A stretch of 64,000 nt of DNA from Streptomyces pactum (lineage in GTDB: Bacteria; Actinomycetota; Actinomycetes; Streptomycetales; Streptomycetaceae): positions 6,262,001-6,326,000 of the forward strand of contig NZ_JACYXC010000001.1 of assembly GCF_016031615.1 (NCBI RefSeq). The letters run 5' to 3'. The translations under genes and the position numbers were made by a program. Positions 26,095-33,972 of this stretch are shown here, in pieces (position 1 is the stretch's first letter; each line of letters opens with the position of its first letter). Under the pieces are notes generated by a model. That model was not told where the DNA came from. It worked only from the letters and a program-made list of their open reading frames with translations, and did no database searches.

Positions 26095-26851
26095 ACTCCG
26101 CCCGGTCGTCCACCCCCCGGGGGTGAAGGACCGGCGGAGCGGTGAGCACTGGGCCGGCCGGCTCTACATGCGCGAGATCTCGCTGCGCGTCGACCGGCAC
26201 CTGGTGAACACCCGCATCACGCCCAACCAGGTGACCTACCTGATGACGGTCGCGGGCGTCCTCGCCGCCCCGGCGCTCCTGGTGCCGGGGATCCCGGGCG
26301 CGGTGCTCGGCGTGCTGGCGGTCCAGCTCTACCTGCTGCTCGACTGTGTCGACGGCGAGCTCGCCCGGTGGAAGAAGCAGTACTCGCTCGGCGGCGTGTA
26401 CCTGGACCGGGTCGGCGCCTACCTGTGCGACGCCGCGGTCCTCGTCGGCTTCGGCCTGCGCGCCGCCGACCTGTGGGGCTCGGGCCGCATCGACTGGCTG
26501 TGGGCCTTCCTCGGTACCCTCGCCGCGCTCGGCGCCATCCTGATCAAGGCGGAGACCGACCTCGTCGGCGTCGCCCGGCACCAGGGCGGTCTCCCGCCGG
26601 TCCAGGAGGCGGCGTCCGAACCGCGCTCCTCCGGCGTGGCCCTCGCCCGCCGGGCCGCGGCGGCCCTCAAGTTCCACCGGCTGATCCTCGGCATCGAGGC
26701 GTCGCTGTTCATCCTCCTCGTCGCGATCGTCGACACGGTCCGCGGCGATCTGTTCTTCACCCGGCTCGGAGTGGTCGTCATGGCGTGCATCGCCATGCTC
26801 CAGACCCTTCTGCACCTGGTGTCCATCCTCGCGTCGAGCAGGCTGAAGTGA
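26060..26851 (+). CDS. CDP-alcohol phosphatidyltransferase family protein (second)
   Basis: A 263-residue integral membrane enzyme with the CDP-alcohol phosphotransferase motif (DCVDGELARW, then GVYLDRVGAYLCD) and about six hydrophobic segments. NTRITPNQVTYL is the amphipathic entry helix typical of the family. It differs clearly from the first CDP-alcohol enzyme in the cluster, so the two probably act at different steps or on different acceptors. I chose ATG 26060, inside the preceding gene; a GTG at 26087 adjoining that gene's stop is an alternative. Its stop overlaps the GTG of the glycosyltransferase gene (GTGA). Confidence 0.87.
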   Translation: MPKQSVKPSVAELRPVVHPPGVKDRRSGEHWAGRLYMREISLRVDRHLVNTRITPNQVTYLMTVAGVLAAPALLVPGIPGAVLGVLAVQLYLLLDCVDGELARWKKQYSLGGVYLDRVGAYLCDAAVLVGFGLRAADLWGSGRIDWLWAFLGTLAALGAILIKAETDLVGVARHQGGLPPVQEAASEPRSSGVALARRAAAALKFHRLILGIEASLFILLVAIVDTVRGDLFFTRLGVVVMACIAMLQTLLHLVSILASSRLK

Positions 26852-27744
26852 TCCCGGAGACGATCAAGGTCGGCGCGGTCGTCCTCACCATGGGCAACCG
26901 CCCCGACGAGGTGCGCGCACTGCTGGAGTCGGTCGCCCGGCAGGAGGGCGCCCCCATCGAGGTGGTGGTGGTCGGCAACGGCTCGCCGCTGCCGGCGTTC
27001 GACGTCCCGGGCCTGACCGTCCGGACCGTGGAGCTGCCGGAGAACGTCGGCATCCCGGCCGGCCGGAACGTCGGCATCGAGGCGTTCGGGCCGGGCGGCC
27101 GCGACGTGGACGTCCTGCTCTTCCTCGACGACGACGGGCTGCTGCCGCGGACCGACACCGCCCGGCTGTGCCGGGAGGCGTTCGCCGCCGACCCGCGGCT
27201 GGGGATCATCACCTTCCGGATCGCCGACCCGGAGACCGGCACCACCCAGCGCCGCCACGTGCCCCGGCTGCGCGCCTCCGACCCGATGCGGTCCTCCCGC
27301 GTCACCACCTTCCTCGGCGGCGCGAACGCGGTGCGCACCGCCGTCTTCCAGCAGGTGGGCGGCCTGCCGGACGACTTCTTCTACGCCCACGAGGAGACCG
27401 ACCTCGCCTGGCGGGCGCTGGACGCCGGCTGGATGATCGACTACCGGTCGGACATGGTGCTGCACCACCCGGCCACCGCCCCCAGCCGGCACGCGGTCTA
27501 CCACCGCATGGTCGCCCGGAACCGGGTCTGGCTGGCCCGTCGCAACCTTCCGGCCGTCCTGGTCCCGGTCTACCTGGGGGTGTGGATGCTGCTCACCCTG
27601 GCCCGCAAACCGTCCGGGCCGGCGCTGCGCGCCTGGTTCGGCGGGTTCCGCGAAGGCTGGAAGACCCCGTGCGGTCCCCGCCGTCCGATGAAGTGGCGTA
27701 CGGTATGGCGCCTGACCCGACTGGGCCGGCCTCCCGTCATCTGA
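26848..27744 (+). CDS. Family 2 glycosyltransferase
   Basis: A 298-residue inverting GT-A glycosyltransferase expected to add a sugar to the cell-surface polymer or lipid made by this cluster. The donor-binding elements are VVLTMGNRPDEVRALLESV, VVVVGNGS and NVGIPAGRNVG. The metal-binding DXD-like stretch is LFLDDDG, and the acceptor side shows FYAHEETDLAWRALDAGW. There is a C-terminal hydrophobic patch but no clear transmembrane bundle, so it is a peripheral cytosolic-face enzyme. The GTG at 26848 overlaps the previous stop. The donor sugar is unknown. Confidence 0.9.
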   Translation: MIPETIKVGAVVLTMGNRPDEVRALLESVARQEGAPIEVVVVGNGSPLPAFDVPGLTVRTVELPENVGIPAGRNVGIEAFGPGGRDVDVLLFLDDDGLLPRTDTARLCREAFAADPRLGIITFRIADPETGTTQRRHVPRLRASDPMRSSRVTTFLGGANAVRTAVFQQVGGLPDDFFYAHEETDLAWRALDAGWMIDYRSDMVLHHPATAPSRHAVYHRMVARNRVWLARRNLPAVLVPVYLGVWMLLTLARKPSGPALRAWFGGFREGWKTPCGPRRPMKWRTVWRLTRLGRPPVI

Positions 27745-27813
27745 CAAGCTCGGGTCGATAAGCATCGGGCGCGACCCGGGGACGGCCCCCGGCAGCGCAT
27801 CCTGAGGACGAAA

Positions 27814-28758
27814 GTGTCAACTGTGAGCGAGACTACGCACGACAGTGCGGTCGTCATGAGTGCCCCGCCCTCGCCGGACGACGGTCTGACCCCTGCTGAG
27901 CTGGCGCGCAAGTACGGGCTGGAGGTCAGCGGGGCCCGGGTGGGGCTGGGCGAGTACGTCCGGCAGCTGTGGGGCCGGCGCCACTTCATCCTCGCCTTCT
28001 CGCAGGCGAAGCTGACCGCCCAGTACAGCCAGGCGAAGCTGGGTCAGCTGTGGCAGGTGGCGACCCCGCTGCTGAACGCGCTGGTCTACTTCCTCATCTT
28101 CGGCATGCTCATGGGCGGCCGGGGCGGCATGGAGAACGACGAGTACATCCCGTTCCTGGTGACCGGGGTGTTCGTGTTCACCTTCACCCAGAGCTCGGTG
28201 CTCGCCGGGGTGCGCGCCATCTCCGGGAACCTGGGCCTGGTGCGGGCCCTGCACTTCCCCCGGGCGGCGCTGCCCGTCTCCTTCTCGCTCCAGCAGCTCC
28301 AGCAGCTGCTGTTCTCGATGATCGTGCTGGTCATGGTGCTGGTGGGCTTCGGGCACTACCCGGACCTCGCCTGGCTGCTGATCATCCCCACCCTGGCGCT
28401 GCAGTTCGTCTTCAACACCGGCCTGTCGATGGTCATGGCACGGCTGGGCAGCAAGACGCCCGACCTGGCCCAGCTGATGCCGTTCATCACCCGGACCTGG
28501 CTCTACGCCTCGGGCGTGATGTACAGCATCCGGGAGATGCTGGCCCGGCACGACGCCCCGGGGTGGCTGGACGACGTGCTGCTGGCCAACCCGGCGTCGG
28601 TCTACATAGACCTGATGCGCTTCGCGCTGATGGACGACTACTCGTCGGCGAACCTGCCCTCGCACGTGTGGATGCTCGCCCTCGGCTGGGCGCTGCTCGC
28701 CGGCATCGGCGGCTTCATCTACTTCTGGAAGGCGGAAGAGGAGTACGGCCGTGGCTGA
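27814..28758 (+). CDS. ABC-2 type polysaccharide/teichoic-acid exporter permease
   Basis: A 314-residue membrane component resembling TagG/Wzm permeases that move undecaprenyl-linked polymers outward. A roughly 50-residue cytosolic N-terminus precedes an amphipathic segment (FILAFSQAKLTAQYSQAKLGQLW) typical of this class, then six hydrophobic segments with a re-entrant-like stretch (FLVTGVFVFTF). The GTG at 27814 follows GAGGACGAAA; a second in-frame GTG three codons on is possible. It overlaps the ATPase gene by eight bases. Its place after the glycosyltransferase and CDP-alcohol enzymes supports export of a phosphodiester-linked glycopolymer. Confidence 0.9.
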   Translation: MSTVSETTHDSAVVMSAPPSPDDGLTPAELARKYGLEVSGARVGLGEYVRQLWGRRHFILAFSQAKLTAQYSQAKLGQLWQVATPLLNALVYFLIFGMLMGGRGGMENDEYIPFLVTGVFVFTFTQSSVLAGVRAISGNLGLVRALHFPRAALPVSFSLQQLQQLLFSMIVLVMVLVGFGHYPDLAWLLIIPTLALQFVFNTGLSMVMARLGSKTPDLAQLMPFITRTWLYASGVMYSIREMLARHDAPGWLDDVLLANPASVYIDLMRFALMDDYSSANLPSHVWMLALGWALLAGIGGFIYFWKAEEEYGRG

Positions 28759-29554
28759 GCGCACCGAGCAGCACCGGGAGAGGGCCGCGGACGGGGCCCG
28801 CATCCCCACCGTCATCGCCGATGACGTGCACATCATCTACAAGGTCAACGGCGGGTCCCGCGGGAAGGGCAGCGCCACCGCGGCGCTCAACCGCATGCTC
28901 CGCCGGAAGACCGCACCGGGCATGCGGGAGGTGCACGCGGTGCGGGGCGTCACCTTCGTGGCCTACCGGGGCGAGTCGATCGGCCTCATCGGCTCCAACG
29001 GCTCGGGCAAGTCCACGCTGCTCAAGGCGGTGGCCGGGCTGCTGCCGACGGCGCGCGGCAAGGTCTACACCGACGGGCAGCCGTCGCTGCTGGGCGTGAA
29101 CGCGGCGCTGATGAACGACCTCACCGGTGAGCGGAACGTCATGCTGGGCGGGCTCGCCATGGGGATGACCCGTGAGCAGATCCGCGAGCGATACCAGGAC
29201 ATCGTGGACTTCTCGGGCATCAACGAGAAGGGTGACTTCATCTCGCTGCCGATGCGGACCTACTCCTCGGGCATGGCGGCGCGGCTGCGGTTCTCCATCG
29301 CGGCGGCCAAGGACCACGATGTGCTGATGATCGACGAAGCCCTGGCGACCGGTGACCGGAAGTTCCAGAAGCGCTCCGAGGCCCGCATCCGGGAGCTGCG
29401 CAAGGAGGCCGGCACCGTCTTCCTGGTCAGCCACAACAACAAGTCCATCCGGGACACCTGTGACCGCGTGCTGTGGCTGGAGAAGGGCGAGCTGCTGATG
29501 GACGGCCCCACCGACGAGGTGATCAAGGCGTACGAGCGGGAGACCGGCAGGTAG
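28751..29554 (+). CDS. ABC transporter ATP-binding protein for glycopolymer export (TagH/Wzt-like)
   Basis: A 267-residue ATPase partner of the preceding permease. Walker A is GSNGSGKST (about residue 80). The signature is YSSGMAARLRFSIAAA, the variant typical of TagH/Wzt exporters, and Walker B is VLMIDEALATGD. The switch His is in VFLVSHNNKSI. There is no C-terminal carbohydrate-binding extension, so it is of the minimal TagH-like type. It starts at GTG 28751 within the permease gene. It is the last gene of the cluster, and a perfect 11-bp hairpin lies about 50 bases after its stop. Confidence 0.92.
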   Translation: MAERTEQHRERAADGARIPTVIADDVHIIYKVNGGSRGKGSATAALNRMLRRKTAPGMREVHAVRGVTFVAYRGESIGLIGSNGSGKSTLLKAVAGLLPTARGKVYTDGQPSLLGVNAALMNDLTGERNVMLGGLAMGMTREQIRERYQDIVDFSGINEKGDFISLPMRTYSSGMAARLRFSIAAAKDHDVLMIDEALATGDRKFQKRSEARIRELRKEAGTVFLVSHNNKSIRDTCDRVLWLEKGELLMDGPTDEVIKAYERETGR

Positions 29555-29607
29555 CCCCGCCGCCTCCGCGCACCCCGCGCACGGCCCGCCCGGGCCGTCC
29601 GCACCCC

Positions 29608-29634
29608 AGGCCCCGCCGGCGATCGGCGGGGCCT
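29608..29634 (+). terminator. Strong hairpin ending the envelope cluster
   Basis: AGGCCCCGCCG (29608-29618) and CGGCGGGGCCT (29624-29634) are perfect 11-base arms around GCGAT, 54 bases beyond the exporter ATPase stop. There is no strong T-run. The gene-free gap continues to 30205; its left half is GC-rich with nothing recognisable. Confidence 0.8.
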
Positions 29635-30034
29635 GAATCGTTCCCTCCACCGCTCGGCCGTCCCGTCGGTCCGCCGGCCGGCCGTGCCGCCGGTCCGTCG
29701 CCCGGCCGTCGCCGGCCCCGAAGGCGCCGGTGTCTCGCGGCCCGCCTCTCCGCCTTTTCCCCCTCCGGTGCCGCGCGGCCCTCGCCGCCTTCCCACCGCC
29801 CCGACACTCCCGGCGCCTCGCGGTCCGCGTCCCTGATGTCGCCGTGCCGCGCGGCGCGCCCGCCGCCTTGGGTGCGGGGCCGCCGTCCACGCCGGCCGCC
29901 CGCCCGGTGCCGTTCCGCCGCGCTCCTCGCGCCTCCGCGGTGGCGCGGGGCCGGCCGCGCGTGCCGTGGCCGGTACGTGTCAAGCGTGGCGATCAAGCCA
30001 ATCGAAAAAAACAGCGTGCAAGAGGAATAGAACG

Positions 30035-30053
30035 GCGTTGACAAGGTCAACGC
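30035..30053. promoter_or_regulatory. Perfect palindromic operator candidate upstream of LuxR-type gene
   Basis: GCGTTGAC-AAG-GTCAACGC: 8-base perfect arms with a 3-base centre, about 60 bases before the likely -35 element of the LuxR-type gene. A related short palindrome GTTGTCAAC sits at 30217-30225 near that gene's start codon. The pair suggests a regulator binding site, perhaps for autoregulation. Confidence 0.55.
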
Positions 30054-30114
30054 GTGAATTCCGCGGGCTCCGCGGAGCAAATGCCCGCTGGGTGAGAAGC
30101 ATTTCGTCAAAGCC

Positions 30115-30145
30115 TTGACTGTCGCGGGTGGGGTCGTCTGATAAT
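30115..30145 (+). promoter_or_regulatory. Sigma-70-type promoter for the LuxR-type gene
   Basis: TTGACT at 30115-30120 is followed after 19 bases by GATAAT (30140-30145), or after 18 bases by TGATAA. This fits a vegetative promoter about 60 bases before the GTG at 30206. The surrounding 200 bases are distinctly AT-richer than the window. Confidence 0.6.
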
Positions 30146-30205
30146 TGAGACGTAACCGGCTTCTTCCGGATGTGACTGGCGAATGCGACACAAAGGGGAA
30201 ATCGC

Positions 30206-30499
30206 GTGTTAACGCCGTTGTCAACAAAGGATGTACCGATGCCCACCTGGACCCGGGAAATGGACCGGGTCGCTCTGCTGTCCGCCCGCGAGGCGGAGAC
30301 GTTCGCCCTGCTGGGAGCGGGGTGGTCCAACCGGAGGATCTCCGTCCGACTCCAGGTGACCGAACGCACAGTGAAGGCCCACGTGGCCCGCATCCTGGAG
30401 AAGTTGCAGGTCGAGTCACGTCTCCAGGCGGGCTTGGTAGCGCTCAGCTACCGGCATATGTACGAAGGTACAGTGTCCCAAGAGATCAAGGCTGGATAA
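30206..30499 (+). CDS. Small LuxR-type (GerE) helix-turn-helix regulator
   Basis: A 97-residue DNA-binding protein consisting essentially of one LuxR/GerE HTH: LSAREAETFALLGAGWSNRR, then ISVRLQVTERTVKAHVARIL and EKLQVESRLQA. There is no receiver or ATPase domain, so it may be an orphan activator controlled by its own abundance. GTG 30206 has AAAGGGG seven bases upstream. ATG 30239 also has AAAGG and gives an 86-residue form starting at the domain. It precedes the FAD enzyme and PKS genes on the same strand and is the likely cluster-situated regulator. A strong promoter and palindromes lie upstream. Confidence 0.85.
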   Translation: MLTPLSTKDVPMPTWTREMDRVALLSAREAETFALLGAGWSNRRISVRLQVTERTVKAHVARILEKLQVESRLQAGLVALSYRHMYEGTVSQEIKAG

Positions 30500-30929
30500 C
30501 GTATCGGACACCGCCCCTCGATATATGCTTCGGCACTTTGCTTTTCCTGAATTCTGCCCGCTCGAAGAAAGGGCACAGGCATGCCGGACGGCCATAATCC
30601 CCGTCGTGTACCCGGATTGGCAGTAACGATTCCTCGTGCTGCTGGTCCGGTGTCCGGCGGAGCGCCGTCCCCGACCCGGCGGGACCGGCCGGCCCCGGCC
30701 GCACCGGTCCCGCGGTCGTGCCGGGCCGCCTCGTCCGGGGCACCGCCGCCGCCGGGTGCCCGGCACGGCCACCCGGCGGTCCGGCCGCCCGGGTGACCTC
30801 GCCGGACCCGGCCGCCGGACCACGCACACACCCAGCAAACCCGAGTACGTAACCGAACCACCCGAGAGCAGTGCGAATTGCCGATCCAGGCGGCCGCTGA
30901 CGCATGCGGTCGCCGGACAGGGGGCCGCG
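30500..30929. other. Gap between LuxR-type gene and PKS cluster
   Basis: There are 430 bases with no supported gene. The first 150 bases are AT-rich (around CGATATATGCTTCGG and TTTTCCTGAATTC) and contain TGCCC...GGGCA short inverted arms. This is a likely regulatory region for the FAD/PKS operon. The remainder is GC-rich. Confidence 0.4.
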
Positions 30930-32318
30930 ATGTACGACGCCATAGTTGTGGGAGCACGGATCAGCGGGTCGGCGACGGCGATGCTGCTGGCCGAGAAGGG
31001 CTACCGGGTCCTGCTGCTGGACCGGGCCACCTTCCCCGGCGGCAAGGCCGCCGCCACCAATCTCGTGCATCCACCGGGCGTCGCCCGGCTGCAGCGCTGG
31101 GGCCTGCTGGACGCCGTCAAGGCCACCGGCTGCCCGCCCATCCACTCCTACGGCCTGCAGAGCGGACCGGTGGAGCTGATGGCCAGACTGCCCGCCGCCG
31201 AGGGCGTCGCCGAGGCGTACTCGCCCGCGCGGCGCAAGCTGGACGAGATCCTGCTGGAGGGCGCGGTGAAGGCCGGCGCCGAACTGCGCGAGCAGGTCGC
31301 GGTGCGGGAACTGCTCACCGATGACACCGGCACCGTGACCGGGATCCGCGGCGAGCTGCCCCACCGCACCCCGGTGACCGAGCACGCCCGGGTGGTGATC
31401 GGCGCGGACGGCGCCAACTCCACCGTCGCCCGCCTGGTCGGCGCCGAGAAGTACGACGCCGCCCCGGTCCTCAACAAGAGCCACTGGTCCTACTGGTCGG
31501 GCCTGCCGCACGACGGCCGGGTCCGCACCTACCGCCACAACAACAAGCACTGCTTCACCTGGCCCACCCACGACGGTCTCACCATCGTCGGCGTCGCCCT
31601 GCCGGTGAAGGACTTCCGCGCCACCGACGACGCCGACCGCGACCGGACGGTCATCGCCGCCTTCGACGAGGTGGACCCCGCCTTCGCCGAGCGGCTGCGC
31701 CGCACCGAGCGGGTCGACTCCTGGATGACCGGCGCGGTGCCCAACTTCTTCCGCCGCTCCCACGGTCCCGGCTGGGCGCTGGTCGGCGACGCCGGGTACA
31801 CCCGCGACCCGATCACCGCCGCCGGCATCACCGACGCGCTGCGCGGCGGCGAACTCCTCGCCGGCGCCGTGGACCGCGGCCTGTCCGGGCGGACCGGGCT
31901 CGACCAGGCGCTCGCCGGCTACGCCCGCGACCGGGACGACCTGGTCCGCGGCCACTACTGGTACACCCGTGACCACGCGATGATCGCCAACCACAACCGC
32001 GAGGAGATCGAGATCATCCGGGCCATGACCCGCAGTCCGGCGCACGGCACCGGGATGGTCGGCATGTTCGCCACGGTCGTGCCACCCGCGGAGTTCTACT
32101 CCGCGCAGAACATCCACGCCCTCTTCGACCACGTCGCCCCGGGGCTGGAACCGGGCTGGAAGATCCGCATGGTCCGCTGGATGGTCCGCGGCGCCCCCCG
32201 GCACCTTCCCCCGGTGACCCGCCTCGCCGACCGGCTGATCGCCGCCAACCTCGGCAGCATGGGCCGCTACCTGCTCCACAGCTCGGCGCGGGGCGGCGCG
32301 CCCCGGCGCGCGGCCTGA
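30930..32318 (+). CDS. FAD-dependent oxidoreductase (geranylgeranyl-reductase/monooxygenase type)
   Basis: A 462-residue flavoprotein with an N-terminal FAD fold and a class A monooxygenase/geranylgeranyl-reductase layout. The first motif reads VVGARISGSATAMLLAEKGY, where Arg replaces the central Gly of GxGxxG. RRKLDEILLEGA, VVIGADGANSTVARLVGA and GDAGYTRDPITAAGI (the GD motif) follow. It likely hydroxylates or reduces the lipid or polyketide product. The ATG at 30930 has GGACAGGGGG upstream. It is the first enzyme of the PKS cluster and is followed 79 bases later by the AT-ACP gene. Confidence 0.85.
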   Translation: MYDAIVVGARISGSATAMLLAEKGYRVLLLDRATFPGGKAAATNLVHPPGVARLQRWGLLDAVKATGCPPIHSYGLQSGPVELMARLPAAEGVAEAYSPARRKLDEILLEGAVKAGAELREQVAVRELLTDDTGTVTGIRGELPHRTPVTEHARVVIGADGANSTVARLVGAEKYDAAPVLNKSHWSYWSGLPHDGRVRTYRHNNKHCFTWPTHDGLTIVGVALPVKDFRATDDADRDRTVIAAFDEVDPAFAERLRRTERVDSWMTGAVPNFFRRSHGPGWALVGDAGYTRDPITAAGITDALRGGELLAGAVDRGLSGRTGLDQALAGYARDRDDLVRGHYWYTRDHAMIANHNREEIEIIRAMTRSPAHGTGMVGMFATVVPPAEFYSAQNIHALFDHVAPGLEPGWKIRMVRWMVRGAPRHLPPVTRLADRLIAANLGSMGRYLLHSSARGGAPRRAA

Positions 32319-32397
32319 CCACCACCGCCCCGCGGGGCCGGCGCCGCGCCACCCACCCCCCTGCTCCACCCACCCCATTCCCTCCGGAGGCATCGGC

Positions 32398-33930
32398 ATG
32401 TCCAGCAACTCCGCTGTCCCTTTCCAGACCGCGTTCCTCTTCCCCGGCCAGGGCGGGTTCGACGGAGCCGCGCTGCGCCGGGCCGCCGCCGCCCACCCGC
32501 AGGTGCGGCGCGTCTTCGAGCGCATCGACCCGATCACCGAGGAGCTGTACTCCCGGCGGCTGAGCGAGCTGGTCCTCGGGCCAGGCGAGGCCGACCTGCG
32601 GGACCTCCTCGACACCGCGCCCTGGGCCTCCCAGGTCGCCATCTACGGCGCGGGCCTGGCGGCGTACGAGATCCTCACCGACAGCGGCGTGCGCCCCGAC
32701 GTCCTGGCCGGCCACAGCCTGGGGGAGATCACCGCGCTGGTCGCCGCCGGGGCGTTCTCGGTGGAGGACGGGGTGCGCATCGTCGCCCGGCGGGTCGCGG
32801 TGATCGAGCGGCACGGCGGCGCCGAGGGCCGGATGGTCGCCCTCACCGCCTCCGCCGAGCGCACCGGGAAGCTCCTGGACCTGATCGACGAGCCGCTGCT
32901 CGCCGTCGCCACCGAGAACCACGACGAGCAGACCGTCGTCAGCGGCCCCTCCGGGGTGCTGGACCGGGTGGTGGCGATCGCCGGCCAGCTCGGTCTGAAC
33001 GCCATCGAGATCGACACCCCCTTCCCCTTCCACACCCCCGCACTCGCCCCGGCCGCCCCCGAGTTCGCCGCCTATGTGCGCACCCTGGAGCAGCGGCCGC
33101 TGCGGCACCCGGTGTACTCGCCCATCCTCCAGCGCTCCTACGAGCCCGGCGACGTCCTCGCCGACCTGCTCGCCGAGCACTTCACCCGCCCGGTGCGGTT
33201 CGCCGCCGCGGTGCGCCACCTGCGCCGGGAGGGGATCTCGGTGTTCGTGGAGGCCGGCGGGCGCGGCGCGCTGTCGAAGCTGGTGGACCGGCTGCTGGCC
33301 GGGGACGAGGTGCGGACGCTGCCCACCCTCGCGGTGCTCGGCGGCTCGCTCGCCCTGGACGGCTCGCTCCGGACGCTGCGCGAGGCCGGCCTGGCGGGCC
33401 CCGGCGCCGGCCCGCTCGCCGAACTGCTCGCCCCCACCGTGCCGGCGGAGGTCTTCGCCGCCTACTGGAGCGAGCGCGGCCGGTTCGTCCTGGAGCTGCT
33501 CCACGACGAGCTGGAGACCTTCCGCAAGGAGCACGCCGCCGGCCCGGCGGCGGACGGCGCGCCCGCCCCGGCCGCGGTGCCCGCCGCCCCCGAGGAGCCG
33601 GCCGCCGCGCCCGGGCAGCAGCCGGCCGCCCAGGCCCCGGCGAACGGCGGCGCCGCCCCGGACCGCGCCACCCTCCTCACCGAGCTGCGCACCCTCTACG
33701 CCGAGGCGCTGGAGTACCCCGAGGACGTCTTCGAGGACGACGTGCAGCTGGAGGCCGAACTGGGCGTGGACTCCGTCAAGCAGGTCGAACTGCTCTCCCG
33801 GGTCTCCAGCCGCTACGGACTGCCGCCCCGGGACTCCGGCTTCCGGCTCGCCGACTACAACACCATGGGCCGGATCACCGACTTCGTCCTCGCCCAGCTG
33901 AACGACGCCTCCGCCTCCACCACCGGCTGA
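32398..33930 (+). CDS. Acyltransferase-acyl carrier protein (AT-ACP) subunit of iterative PKS
   Basis: A two-domain loading protein of 510 residues. Residues about 10-310 form a malonyl-type acyltransferase with FLFPGQGG and the nucleophile motif AGHSLGE; TPFPFHTPAL carries the catalytic His. After a linker and a Pro/Ala-rich stretch (about 385-420), a single ACP occupies about 425-500, with phosphopantetheine attachment at LGVDSVKQ. The DSVKQ context is the one seen in PUFA-synthase and other iterative PKS carrier domains. Only one ACP is present, whereas PUFA synthases have several in tandem. The ATG at 32398 follows CCTCCGGAGGCATCGGC. It is 42 bases upstream of the ER-KS gene and must be the carrier for it. 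Confidence 0.92.
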   Translation: MSSNSAVPFQTAFLFPGQGGFDGAALRRAAAAHPQVRRVFERIDPITEELYSRRLSELVLGPGEADLRDLLDTAPWASQVAIYGAGLAAYEILTDSGVRPDVLAGHSLGEITALVAAGAFSVEDGVRIVARRVAVIERHGGAEGRMVALTASAERTGKLLDLIDEPLLAVATENHDEQTVVSGPSGVLDRVVAIAGQLGLNAIEIDTPFPFHTPALAPAAPEFAAYVRTLEQRPLRHPVYSPILQRSYEPGDVLADLLAEHFTRPVRFAAAVRHLRREGISVFVEAGGRGALSKLVDRLLAGDEVRTLPTLAVLGGSLALDGSLRTLREAGLAGPGAGPLAELLAPTVPAEVFAAYWSERGRFVLELLHDELETFRKEHAAGPAADGAPAPAAVPAAPEEPAAAPGQQPAAQAPANGGAAPDRATLLTELRTLYAEALEYPEDVFEDDVQLEAELGVDSVKQVELLSRVSSRYGLPPRDSGFRLADYNTMGRITDFVLAQLNDASASTTG

Positions 33931-33972
33931 CGTCCCCCACACCTCCACGCTTTCGAGAGGAGCAGGCGTTCC

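Noticed and set aside
29555..30030. Open frames in the gap after the exporter ATPase gene
   Set aside because: Only Pro/Arg-rich low-complexity reading on both strands, no ribosome-binding sites, and a terminator at its start.
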